NCBI RefSeq assembly: GCF_004217615.1
Contig: NZ_SHLD01000001.1
Coordinates: 7,006,001 to 7,070,000, forward strand
Length of the DNA stretch: 64,000 bases
Origin: Micromonospora kangleipakensis
GTDB taxonomy: Bacteria; Actinomycetota; Actinomycetes; Mycobacteriales; Micromonosporaceae
Direction: 5' to 3'
Of this stretch, positions 17,098 to 25,553 are shown one piece after another (within the stretch, counting starts at the first letter, position 1; the number at the start of each line of letters is the position of its first letter). Under the pieces are notes generated by a model. That model was not told the origin of the DNA and did no database searches. It saw only the letters and a program-made list of their open reading frames with translations. Position numbers and translations under genes: made by a program.

Positions 17098-17174
17098 TGG
17101 TAGCGGGGACAGGATTTGAACCTGCGACCTCTGGGTTATGAGCCCAGCGAGCTACCGAGCTGCTCCACCCCGCG
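17098..17174 (-). tRNA. Initiator tRNA-fMet (CAT), copy with encoded CCA
   Basis: 77 nucleotides including a genomic CCA (17098-17100). Same body as the copy at 16892-16965: anticodon CAT flanked by GGG and CCC, C1-U72 mismatch, standard T-loop. Only the 3' end and the flanks differ between the two copies, which points to duplication followed by drift of the flanks. Confidence 0.94.
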
Positions 17175-17229
17175 TCGCTTCGTTAACCGTAGCCTACCGA
17201 CCCCCCGGCCCGCAAAACGGGACGGGTCG

Positions 17230-17451
17230 TCAGTTCCACCACCTCCGGATCGCCTCCACCGCGGCGGCTGTCCGCGTCGACCTGGGACCGGGTGCTGGAG
17301 GCGTTCTCCCCCACTGCCGCCAGGCCCGGGCGTACGCCTCCTGGACGAGGTCCTGGGCCTCACCGGGATCGCCCACCACGGCGTGGCCGTACCGGAGGGT
17401 CCGGGCCGACGTGCTCCGGTAGAAGTCGTCGAAACTCCGCGCGTCCCTCAT
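17230..17451 (-). pseudogene. Truncated ECF sigma factor (region 2 start only)
   Basis: A 73-residue frame. Residues 5-48 match the beginning of ECF sigma region 2 (SFDDFYRSTSARTLRYGHA, then DPGEAQDLVQEAYARAWRQW). The DNA-binding part of region 2 and all of region 4 are missing; the rest is unrelated. It therefore cannot act as a sigma factor and is likely a decayed remnant. It lies just upstream of the second tRNA-fMet gene on the same strand. Confidence 0.6.
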
Positions 17452-17602
17452 CTGGCGATCACCCCTCCCCGCTGTCCCACCTGAACAGATGACGGGGGAA
17501 CGGGGCGCCGGGTTGCGGGGCGCGGGGTCCGGAATGCGACAGAGCCCGTGGCCGGGACCGGTACGGGTCCGCGGGCCACGGGCTCCATGGTCGAGCCGGG
17601 CG

Positions 17603-20581
17603 TCAGCCGTTCGGCGAGGGCGCCGGGGAGGCGGACCCCGGCGGGGACGCGGACGGGCTGCCACTCGGGCTCGGGGCGGCCGACGGGTTGGCCGCCGCCT
17701 GGGCCTCCTGGAACGCCGTCATCGCCTCGTCCAGCGTCTTCAGCGCCTGCCCGTACCGCTCGAAGTCGCCGGACGCCTGCGCGGCCTTGACCTCGGCGAT
17801 GGCGCTCTGCACCTTGGCGGCGGCGTCGGCCAGCGCGCCGGTGAGCGCGGGCGGGGTGCCGCCAGTGCTCGGCGGCGTCCCGCCGGGCGGCGGCGGGGCG
17901 CCCTGACCCGTTCGTTTGCCCTGCTCCACGAGCTGCTTGATGCCGTCGGTGAGGTTCGGCGCCAGCGCCACGTACGACGCGCCGTCCCCGTACGACAGCA
18001 GCACCTTCTGCAGCGACGGGAACGCGTCCTGCTGGTTGAGCTTCACGTAGACCGGCTCGACGTAGAGCATGCCGTCGGCGAAGGGCAGCGAGAGCAGGTT
18101 GCCATACTGCACCTGGGCCTGGTTGGAGGAGAGCAGGTTGAGCTGCTGCCGGATGTCGCCGTTGTTGGTCATCTGCTGGTGCACCTGTACCGGGCCGGCG
18201 GTCCGGGTCTGGTCCGGCAGCTCCAGCACCTCCAGCTTCGGCTGCCCGTCCACGTACGAGCCGGAGATCAGCGCGGCGAGGTTCTGCCGCCCGTTCGGGG
18301 TGACCGCCGAGGTGAGCTGGAAGCGCGGCCCCTCCTGCCCGGGGAACTGGGTGAACAGGTAGTACGGCGGCTGCTTCTGGCCGCTGTCCGGGGCGTCCGG
18401 CACGTTCGGCACCTGCCAGAAGTCCTGGCCGGAGTAGAAGTCGCCCGGATCGGTGACGTGGAACTTGGTGAGCAGGTTGCGCTGCACCTTGAACAGGTCG
18501 GCCGGGTAGCGGAAGTGCTCGGCCAGCTCCGGCGGGATCGCCGACTTCGGCAGCACCAGGTCGCCGCCGAACGCCTTGTTCCACGCCTTGAGCACCGGGT
18601 CGGCGTCGTCGAACTGGTAGAGCCGGACCGTGCCGTCGTACGCGTCGACGGTCGCCTTCACCGAGTTGCGGATGTAGTTGACGTTCTCCCGGGCGAGCTG
18701 GAAGGTGCCCCGCCCGGTCAGCTCGTCGGTCGTCTCTGCTTGGAGATTGACCCGTTCGGCGTACGGATAGGTGGAGGCCGTGGTGTAGCCGTCCACGATC
18801 CACTGGATCCGGCCGTCCACCACCGCCGGGTACGGGTCGCCGTCCAGGGTGAGGAACGGGGCGACCTTCTCCACCCGGTCGCGCGGGTTGCGGACGTAGA
18901 GCAGCTTCGAGTCCTTGTTGACCGCCTCGGAGAGGAGGAAGTTCGACTCCTGCTCCTTGATCGCGTAGAGCAGCCGGCGGCTGAACGACCCGATCTCGAC
19001 GCCGCCCTCACCGGTGTAGGTGTAGTACTGCTCTCCGCCGGTCGACGGTGTCGGGCGGTCGAACTCGACGTTCCGGTCGCCGGTTTGCCCCACGATCGCG
19101 TAGTCGTCGGCCTCCATCCGCTCGCCGTAGTAGATCCGCGGCTGCTGTGCCGGGATCTGCTCGCTCGGCGAGGCGCACGACTCCTTGGCCGTCTCGTCAC
19201 CGAGAAAGCCGGAGACGAAGTACGGCTGGCCGCTGCAGACCTGGTTGGCCGGGGCGCCGACCAGCCCGTACCCGTGGGTGTAGACGGTGTGCCGGTTGAT
19301 CCAGTTGTTCTGCTGCGTGGTCAGCTCGGTGTAGTTGATCTCGCGGACGCCGACCACGTAGTCGGCGGTCTTGCCGCCGACGGTGTACCGGTCGATGTCC
19401 AGCTTCGGGCCGAAGTCGTAGAAGCCGCGGACCTGCTGGAGCTGGGTGTACGTCTCGGAGACCAGCTGCGGGTCGAGCAGCCGGACGTTCGACACCACCG
19501 AGGTGTCGGTGGCCAGGCTGGCCGGCGGGGTGAGGTTGCTCGCCGCGTACCCGGTGCTCTTCGCCCCGCTCAGCCCGTACGCCGCCCGGGTCGCCTCGAT
19601 GCTCCGCTGGATGTACGGCGCCTCCTTGTCCCGGGCGCTCGGCTTCACCTCGAAGGTCTGCACGGCCCACGGGTAGATGCCGCCGATCGCCACGGCGGAG
19701 ACGCCGAGCAGGGCCAGCGCGATGCCGGGCCAGACCAGGTTCCGCATCACCGCGTTGGAGAACACGATGATCGCGATGGCCACCACGATGGAGATGTAGG
19801 CGAGGATCTCCTTCGCCGGCAGCAGCGCGTTCACGTCGGCGTAGCCGGCGCCGTAGAGCTTGGCGCCCTCGTTGTACTCCAGCAGCATCGCCCGCCGGTC
19901 CAGCACGTACGCGATGGCCTTGAGCAGGACGAAGACGGCGACCAGCGTGCTCAGGTGGGCCCGGGCGCCGTTGGTCATCCGGTCCCCGACGCCCTGCAAC
20001 CGGACCCCGCCGAAGATGTAGTGCACGGCCAGCGCGCCGAGCAGGGCCAGCACCACCGCGGTGAAGCCGACGCCCAGCAGGTACCGCAGGAACGGCAGTT
20101 GGAAGACGTAGAAGCCGACGTCCACGCCGAACTCCGGGTCCTTCACGCCGAAGTTCCCGCCGTTGCGGAACAGCAGCCACTGGCTCCACCGGCTCTGCGC
20201 GGACAGCCCGGCGAAGAGGCCGATGACCGCGGAGGCCAGGGCGATCCAGGTGCCGAGCCGGGGGCTCAGCAGCATCCGGTACCGCTCCAGGGTGGCCTGC
20301 TCGACGGAGTGCGGGCGCATCCTCGGCCGCAGCCGGTGGGCCAGCCAGAGGTTGACCGCGATGACGGCCGCCATGCCGAGCCCCACCAGCAGGAAGAGCA
20401 GCAACCGGGTGGCGAGCACCCCGGTGAAGACCCGGGTGTAGCGGACCTCGTCGAACCAGAGCCAGTCCGTCCAGGCGTTGACCCCCCACCCGAGCAGGGT
20501 GAAGAACACGAACACCCCGATCAGGACCCCGATGGTGACGCGTCCGCGCCGGCTCATCCTCGGCAGGGGGCTGCTACGCAT
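17603..20581 (-). CDS. UPF0182 family large membrane protein
   Basis: A 992-residue protein with about seven membrane segments in the first 300 residues, a large extracellular-type domain (about 320-900, with GRVRLYQFDDADPV and RNLLTKFHV segments) and a low-complexity Ser/Pro/Ala tail (PSAAPSPSGSPSASPPGSA). The family is widespread in actinomycetes (Rv3193c is the M. tuberculosis example as I recall) and has no proven function. ATG 20581 is chosen as the first one giving a short basic leader before the first helix; the ribosome binding site is weak. It lies downstream of the PDZ protease gene on the same strand, as in mycobacteria. Confidence 0.88.
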   Translation of the reverse strand: MRSSPLPRMSRRGRVTIGVLIGVFVFFTLLGWGVNAWTDWLWFDEVRYTRVFTGVLATRLLLFLLVGLGMAAVIAVNLWLAHRLRPRMRPHSVEQATLERYRMLLSPRLGTWIALASAVIGLFAGLSAQSRWSQWLLFRNGGNFGVKDPEFGVDVGFYVFQLPFLRYLLGVGFTAVVLALLGALAVHYIFGGVRLQGVGDRMTNGARAHLSTLVAVFVLLKAIAYVLDRRAMLLEYNEGAKLYGAGYADVNALLPAKEILAYISIVVAIAIIVFSNAVMRNLVWPGIALALLGVSAVAIGGIYPWAVQTFEVKPSARDKEAPYIQRSIEATRAAYGLSGAKSTGYAASNLTPPASLATDTSVVSNVRLLDPQLVSETYTQLQQVRGFYDFGPKLDIDRYTVGGKTADYVVGVREINYTELTTQQNNWINRHTVYTHGYGLVGAPANQVCSGQPYFVSGFLGDETAKESCASPSEQIPAQQPRIYYGERMEADDYAIVGQTGDRNVEFDRPTPSTGGEQYYTYTGEGGVEIGSFSRRLLYAIKEQESNFLLSEAVNKDSKLLYVRNPRDRVEKVAPFLTLDGDPYPAVVDGRIQWIVDGYTTASTYPYAERVNLQAETTDELTGRGTFQLARENVNYIRNSVKATVDAYDGTVRLYQFDDADPVLKAWNKAFGGDLVLPKSAIPPELAEHFRYPADLFKVQRNLLTKFHVTDPGDFYSGQDFWQVPNVPDAPDSGQKQPPYYLFTQFPGQEGPRFQLTSAVTPNGRQNLAALISGSYVDGQPKLEVLELPDQTRTAGPVQVHQQMTNNGDIRQQLNLLSSNQAQVQYGNLLSLPFADGMLYVEPVYVKLNQQDAFPSLQKVLLSYGDGASYVALAPNLTDGIKQLVEQGKRTGQGAPPPPGGTPPSTGGTPPALTGALADAAAKVQSAIAEVKAAQASGDFERYGQALKTLDEAMTAFQEAQAAANPSAAPSPSGSPSASPPGSASPAPSPNG

Positions 20582-20706
20582 GACCACTGTTGGCTCCGCA
20601 CGCTCGATGTGATCGGCTCCGACCAGGCACCCAGAGTACGGGGTGTTCCTGAACACGTCGGGTCAAGGTCACGTCACGATCGCCGGACGGTCCGGTGAGC
20701 CGCGAA

Positions 20707-21720
20707 TCAGCAGCGGGTCGGCTGTCCCCCGGCACGCAGCGTCTCCAACGCCGTCAACGCGTCGTCCAGCGAAGCGATCTTGAGCAGCGGCAGGTCGGGC
20801 TGCGGGTTGCGGACCGCCTCGGCGCAGTTCTCCGCCGGCACCAGGAAGACCTTGGCGCCGGCGTCCTTCGCGCCGACCAGCTTCTGGGTGATGCCGCCGA
20901 TCGGGCCGACCCGGCCCTCGTCGTCGATGGTGCCGGTGCCGGCGATGACCTTCCCGCCGGTCAGGTCGGCCGGTTCCAGCTTGTCGACGATGCCCAGGGC
21001 GAACATCAGCCCGGCGCTCGGCCCGCCGATGTCACCCAGGTCGATCTTCAGGGTGAACGGGTGCGGCTGCTGCTGGTCGATCTCGATCCCGATCCGCGGC
21101 CGGCCGTCCTGCTCCCGACTGGTCACGGTGGCCGTGGCGGCGACGCCTTCCCGGAGGTAGCCGATCTTCAGCGCGGTGCCGGCCGGCTTGGCCCGGATCA
21201 GCTCGGTGAGCCTGCCGGCGCTGGTCACCGGCTGGCCGTCAACCGAGGTGAGGACGTCACCGGGCTTCAGCACGTCGACCGACGGGCCGCCCGCGGTGAC
21301 CCCCTTCACCAGCACCTGTATCGGGTAGCCCAGCTCCCGCAGCGCCGCGGTCTCCGCGCTGGTCTGCGAGTGCTGGAAGTCCTCCGCGTTGCGCTTCTCG
21401 ACCTCCTCCTGGGACTCGCCCGGCGGGTAGACCAGCTCGCGGGGCACCACCGCCTCGTCCTTTGAGAACCAACCCGCCAGCGCCGAGCGGAGCTTGACCG
21501 TGGGCTGCACCCCGACCGTGGTGAGCCGCAACTGCCCCGCGGAGGTGGACGTCGCCCGCCCGCTGACCTGGATGACCTCCTTGCCGTCGGAGGTGCCGAG
21601 CGTGTTGACCGTCGGGCCGGGGCCGAGCACCACGTACGGGATGGGCACGCTCAGCACGCCGACGCTGAGCAGGGCGGTGAGCAGTGCACCGAGGAGTACG
21701 GTCACGCCGCGACGTCTCAT
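20707..21720 (-). CDS. PDZ domain protein with Lon-type (S16) protease domain
   Basis: A 337-residue protein anchored by an N-terminal membrane segment (residues 8-28), followed by a PDZ domain (VKGVTAGGPSVDVLKPGDVLTSVDG) and a C-terminal Lon-like domain. The catalytic Ser lies in GGPSAGLMFALG and the Lys in GGITQKLVGAK. This is the YlbL architecture, a membrane-bound protease facing outside. ATG 21720 starts a basic MRRRG leader. It neighbours UPF0182 on the same strand and the zincin_2 gene divergently, the same order as Rv3193c-Rv3195 (from memory). Confidence 0.9.
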   Translation of the reverse strand: MRRRGVTVLLGALLTALLSVGVLSVPIPYVVLGPGPTVNTLGTSDGKEVIQVSGRATSTSAGQLRLTTVGVQPTVKLRSALAGWFSKDEAVVPRELVYPPGESQEEVEKRNAEDFQHSQTSAETAALRELGYPIQVLVKGVTAGGPSVDVLKPGDVLTSVDGQPVTSAGRLTELIRAKPAGTALKIGYLREGVAATATVTSREQDGRPRIGIEIDQQQPHPFTLKIDLGDIGGPSAGLMFALGIVDKLEPADLTGGKVIAGTGTIDDEGRVGPIGGITQKLVGAKDAGAKVFLVPAENCAEAVRNPQPDLPLLKIASLDDALTALETLRAGGQPTRC

Positions 21721-21835
21721 GCGGCAGAGCGTACCGATCCGCCCGGCGGCGCCCGGGACGGTGACCACGGGACTTCGCCCTCAGCGCAACGCCAGCGGCG
21801 GCGACCCGGGGCGGGGCACGCGTACCGTAGATGTC

Positions 21836-23137
21836 GTGCCTGATATTCCGTTCGGATTCGCGCTCCCGGGTGGGCAACCACCAGACCCCAACGATCCCGC
21901 GCAGATGCAGCAGTTCATGTCGCAGTTGCAGCACCTGCTCTCCGCGCCGGGCAGCGGGCCGGTCAACTGGGACCTCGCCCGGCAGGTGGCCGCCAGCCAA
22001 CTCGCCGCCGTGGGCGACCCGGCGGTCTCGCCGTTCGAGCGCAACGCGGTGGAGGATGCGCTGCGCATCGCCGACCTCTGGCTGGAGCCGGCGACCTCGT
22101 GGCCCACCGGCATCCGGGCGTCCGTCGCCTGGAACCGGAACGAGTGGATCTACAAGACCCTCGACGTGTGGCGCAAGCTCTGCGACCCGGTGGCCAGCCG
22201 AATGGTCGGCGCGATGGGCGACCTGGTGCCGCCGGAGGCCCGGGCCCAGCTCGGCCCGATGCAGTCGATGGTGGCCACGCTGGGCGGCGCCCTCTTCGGC
22301 GGCCAGCTCGGCCAGGCGCTCGGCTCACTCGCCGCCGAGGTGCTCTCGGCCGGCGACATCGGCCTGCCGCTCGGCCCGGCCGGCACGGCCGCGCTCATCC
22401 CGGCCAACATCCGGGCGTACGGCGAGGGCCTGGAGCTGCCCGAGGACGAGGTACGCCTCTACGTCGCCCTGCGCGAGGCCGCCCACCAGCGGCTCTTCCA
22501 GCACGTGCCGTGGCTGCGCGGGCACGTCCTCACCGCCGTGGAGAACTACGCCGCGGGCATCCGGGTCAACCGGGAGGCGATCGAGGAGGCGATGGGCCGG
22601 GTCGACCCGACCGACCCGGAGTCGATGCAGGCGATCGCCCTGGAGGGCATCTTCACCCCGGAGGACACCCCGGCGCAGAAGGCCTCCCTGGCCCGCCTGG
22701 AGACGGTGCTCGCCCTGGTCGAGGGCTGGGTCTGCCACGTGGTCGACACCGCCGCCGGCGAGCGGCTGCCCAACGTCGTACGCCTCGGCGAGGCGTTCCG
22801 CCGCCGCCGGGCCGCCGGCGGGCCGGCCGAGCAGACCTTCGCCGCCCTGGTCGGCCTGGAGCTGCGTCCGCGCCGGCTGCGCGAGGCGTCGGTGCTCTGG
22901 GCGGCGCTGACCGAGCACCGGGGCATCGCCGGCCGGGACGCGATCTGGGGCCACCCGGACCTGCTCCCCTCCGACGACGACTTCGCCGACCCGGAGGCCT
23001 TCGCCGCCGGCGGTCTCGACCTCGACGACGAGCTGTCGTCCTTCGACTTCAGCGCGCCGGGTGGTCCCGAGGAGAAGGCGCCGGGCGGGGACACCCCGCC
23101 CCGCCCCGACGAGGGCGACGACACCGACAAGTCCTGA
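21836..23137 (+). CDS. Zincin_2/DUF2342-type putative metalloprotease
   Basis: A 433-residue protein of the actinobacterial zinc-dependent metalloprotease-like family. The putative active site region is EAAHQRLFQHVPWLRGHV near residue 215, where His residues replace the classical HEXXH pattern. The N-terminus (PDIPFGFALPGG) and an acidic C-terminal tail are family-like. GTG 21836 was chosen by that N-terminus. It is divergent from the PDZ protease, 115 bases apart. Enzymatic activity of the family is not established to my knowledge. Confidence 0.8.
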   Translation: MPDIPFGFALPGGQPPDPNDPAQMQQFMSQLQHLLSAPGSGPVNWDLARQVAASQLAAVGDPAVSPFERNAVEDALRIADLWLEPATSWPTGIRASVAWNRNEWIYKTLDVWRKLCDPVASRMVGAMGDLVPPEARAQLGPMQSMVATLGGALFGGQLGQALGSLAAEVLSAGDIGLPLGPAGTAALIPANIRAYGEGLELPEDEVRLYVALREAAHQRLFQHVPWLRGHVLTAVENYAAGIRVNREAIEEAMGRVDPTDPESMQAIALEGIFTPEDTPAQKASLARLETVLALVEGWVCHVVDTAAGERLPNVVRLGEAFRRRRAAGGPAEQTFAALVGLELRPRRLREASVLWAALTEHRGIAGRDAIWGHPDLLPSDDDFADPEAFAAGGLDLDDELSSFDFSAPGGPEEKAPGGDTPPRPDEGDDTDKS

Positions 23138-23180
23138 CGCGTACGTCCGCAGGTTCCACAGGATCCACACAGCTCGCGGG

Positions 23181-23214
23181 AAGAGCGGCCTCCCCACGCA
23201 GGGAGGCCGCTCTT
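23181..23214 (+). terminator. Strong terminator hairpin inside a longer dyad
   Basis: Fourteen-base perfect stem AAGAGCGGCCTCCC / GGGAGGCCGCTCTT with a six-base loop and TT after it, 43 bases after the zincin_2 stop and facing the convergent gene at 23280. Flanking bases continue the dyad with small interruptions (GGATCCACAC at 23161-23170 and GTGTGGATC at 23226-23234). Confidence 0.8.
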
Positions 23215-23279
23215 TCCCGCATCGCGTGTGGATCTTGTCGATCCTCCGGGCCGTCGGGGCCGGCCTTCGGGGTGGGTGT

Positions 23280-23906
23280 TCAGCGGGCCTGGCCCGAGAG
23301 CAGGGCGCGGGTCGCGTCCCAGCCCTCGAAGGCCGGGTCGAGGGTGCCCAGGTCGGCCGGGCCGCGCAGCCGTCGCCAGCCGGCGGTCACCGCGACATCG
23401 CCCGGGTGCGGGGCGCCGGACCGCACGTCCGCGGGGACGGACGTGTCCAGGTCCACCGGCGGCAACCACTCCGGCACGGGCAGCCGGGCCGCCACGCCGA
23501 GCAGCCCCGGCCCGGCCCCCTCGACCGGGGCGACGGCGACCGGCCGGCTGGTGAGCGGGCGGAGCAGCTTGCCGAGGGTCAGCCCGGGCACGTCGGGCGC
23601 GTCGGCGGCGACGACGGCCGCCTGGTCGTACCTGGCCCGCCCGCCGCCGTCCTGAGCGGCCAGCGCGGCGAACACCGCGTTGACCGTGGGCGCGGCCACC
23701 TCGTGGACGGCCATGTCGGGCCAGACCACCGCGTCGGCCAGCCACCGGTCCCCGGCCGTGACCGCGACCGCGGTCTCCACCTCGTTGAGCGTGGCGAGCA
23801 GGTCCACCACGTCCTCGGCGAGCGCGGTACGCCACCGCGTCGGGTCGATCCCCGGCGGCGTCCAGGCCACCGGGCCGAGCAACGCCACCACCACACGTCG
23901 GGCCAC
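23280..23906 (-). CDS. Hypothetical protein, DUF2064/CofC-like nucleotidyltransferase fold
   Basis: A 208-residue soluble protein. The phrase VVAADAPDVPGLTLGKLL and the later EGAGPGLLGVAARLP resemble the active-site pattern of DUF2064/GT-A nucleotidyltransferases such as CofC (ADxPxL ... GGG..LL), but most catalytic acidic residues are not obvious. Starts at ATG/GTG 23906. Convergent with the zincin_2 gene. Function unknown; the fold call is a low-confidence impression. Confidence 0.5.
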   Translation of the reverse strand: MARRVVVALLGPVAWTPPGIDPTRWRTALAEDVVDLLATLNEVETAVAVTAGDRWLADAVVWPDMAVHEVAAPTVNAVFAALAAQDGGGRARYDQAAVVAADAPDVPGLTLGKLLRPLTSRPVAVAPVEGAGPGLLGVAARLPVPEWLPPVDLDTSVPADVRSGAPHPGDVAVTAGWRRLRGPADLGTLDPAFEGWDATRALLSGQAR

Positions 23907-24125
23907 GCCCCGACCCTAGCCCCGCGCGATGCGCCCCGCCCGACCCGACCATCGGGATCGGCCCCGCACGCCAGATCCCGACCTGGCGGGATCCAACCCC
24001 CGCCGACACCCCCACATCGGCGACCGGAATCGATCACCACGCCCGCCGCCACCAGGCCCCGGACCCGGCTCAGCCCGACACCGCCCGCGAAGGCGGAGTC
24101 GATCGACCGGGCCGGGCGGGGTGGG

Positions 24126-24656
24126 TCAGTCGGAGAGGGGGACGCCGGAGGCCGCCGCGACGCCCTCCAGGTAGCCACGGGCCCGTTCGGTCTTCGGGTA
24201 GCGGCCGACCAGGGCCCAGAACCGGGCGTTGTGGCTGGGCACGATCAGGTGCGTCAGCTCGTGCAGGAGCACGTAGTCGATCACCCAGTCCGGCATGTCC
24301 TGGATCCGGTGGGAGATGCGGATGGTCCGGTCGGCCGGGGTGCAGGAGCCCCAGCGACCGTTCTGGTTGGTGACCCAGCGGACGCTGGCCGGCGCGGTCT
24401 CGGCGCGGTGGTCGGGCAGGTAGAGGTCGACCAGCCGGGCGGCGCGGGCGAGCAGCTCCGCGTCGGAGCGGGCCAGCCGGCCCTCCCGGGCGGCGAGCCG
24501 GGCCAGCATCCGGTCGACCCACTCGCTCTCCTCGGCGCGGGAGAACTGGTCGGGGATGAGCACCACGACCCGCTCGCCATCGCGGTACGCGGACACCGTG
24601 CGTCGCCGGCGCTGACTGCGCCGTACCTCGACGACGGGCTTCCGCGTCCCGGCCAT
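24126..24656 (-). CDS. YgjP-type metal-dependent hydrolase (DUF45)
   Basis: A 176-residue protein with the SprT/YgjP zinc site HELTH (residues about 132-136) and a downstream His in SHNARFW (about 142), plus the conserved GRWGSC motif near 100. It would be a small cytoplasmic zinc metallopeptidase-like enzyme; the substrate is unknown. ATG 24656 (MAGTRKPVVE) is chosen; the frame continues upstream to 24725 with non-conserved sequence. 219 bases separate it from the next gene downstream. Confidence 0.82.
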   Translation of the reverse strand: MAGTRKPVVEVRRSQRRRRTVSAYRDGERVVVLIPDQFSRAEESEWVDRMLARLAAREGRLARSDAELLARAARLVDLYLPDHRAETAPASVRWVTNQNGRWGSCTPADRTIRISHRIQDMPDWVIDYVLLHELTHLIVPSHNARFWALVGRYPKTERARGYLEGVAAASGVPLSD

Positions 24657-25181
24657 CACTGGCCCGCGCAGCCTCGGATGACTGTCACGAGGGAAAGCTA
24701 ATGCGTACTGACCAGGGGTCCGCAAGAGTCAACACGACGACACGCGCCCGGAAAATGGTGGTTGGTCGCCAGGAGTCCTGAAAAATTTCTTTGCGGAGGA
24801 CGGGAAGCCGCCTCCGGTCACCCTTCGTGGTGGCCGGGTCGGGCGGCTGGCGCGTCACCTGCCGACCCCCGCCCACGTTAGGTGATCATCGGGCGGAGCG
24901 CCGCACGGGGGCCGCCGGAAGGGGGATCTGCGCGCATTCACCCGGCGTGTCCCCGCCAAACTGACTTATCCGACGTAATTCGCAATGCACACTCTCGACA
25001 TCGACTTGCTCACAGTGTCGAAGCACAGCTGACATGGAACTGCCCGTACCTGGGTAGGGTCCGCCAACCAGCGGTCATGAGCGTGGCCGCGGAGAAGGAC
25101 CCAGCGCCGGCGCCCTCCGTGGCCCGCCGCCGGGAAACCCGCTGGGACGGCGTGTCCGGCGGACGAGACGAGGAGGCTACC
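24657..25181. other. 525-base intergenic region between two divergent genes
   Basis: No convincing gene. On the minus strand TTGACT (24727-24732) followed 19 bases on by TACGCA is a possible promoter for the hydrolase gene. On the plus strand CTGACA (25029-25034) and TAGGGT (25055-25060) match actinomycete -35 and -10 elements but with a long 20-base spacer; they would serve the zinc-ribbon gene at 25182. A short AT-rich stretch lies at 24779-24793. Confidence 0.35.
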
Positions 25182-25349
25182 GTGGCCGACCAGGCCCAGA
25201 CCTACAACGGTTACTGCGTCAAGTGCAAGGAGAAGCGGGACTTCGAGGGGCGCGTGGAGGTCTCGAAGACCGGCATGAACATGGCCAAGGGCAAGTGCCC
25301 GGTCTGCGGGACGACAGTGAACCGCATTCTCGGCAAGGCCAAGGTCTGA
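25182..25349 (+). CDS. DUF5679 small zinc-ribbon protein
   Basis: A 55-residue protein with two CxxC pairs (CVKC near residue 12 and CPVC near 39), giving a treble-clef or zinc-ribbon fold, and basic residues between them. It matches the DUF5679 family of actinomycetes; function is unknown, nucleic acid binding is plausible. GAGGAGG ends 6 bases before GTG 25182, which decides the start. Followed by a strong terminator, so it is monocistronic. Confidence 0.85.
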   Translation: MADQAQTYNGYCVKCKEKRDFEGRVEVSKTGMNMAKGKCPVCGTTVNRILGKAKV

Positions 25350-25362
25350 CCCGTACGGGTCC

Positions 25363-25397
25363 CGGGGGAGGGGTGGCCGATGGCCACCCCTCCCCCG
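25363..25397 (+). terminator. Terminator of the DUF5679 gene
   Basis: Sixteen-base perfect stem CGGGGGAGGGGTGGCC with loop GAT, its complement ending at 25397, then TTT. It begins 14 bases after the stop. Confidence 0.85.
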
Positions 25398-25553
25398 TTT
25401 CACGTCCCGGGCCGGAGCGACTGTCGGCTGGCCGACAGTCCTACCGGCCGGTTGTGGAAAACCGGCGTTTTCCTGTGGACAGCCCTGGGCAGGGCCCGGC
25501 GCACCTGTGGACAACGATCGACGGAGGGCACGGACGCGGTCACCATCCGTGTC

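Noticed and set aside
17489..20698. 1069-codon plus-strand frame opposite the UPF0182 gene
   Set aside because: No domain, biased composition and no ribosome binding site; the minus-strand gene has membrane segments and family motifs.
25401..25460. Possible riboswitch or small RNA before the ThiF-like gene (GACTGTCGGCTGGCCGACAGTC)
   Set aside because: There is a clear short dyad (GACTGTCGGC / GCCGACAGTC), but no riboswitch consensus could be recognised and it may be an operator or part of the preceding terminator region.
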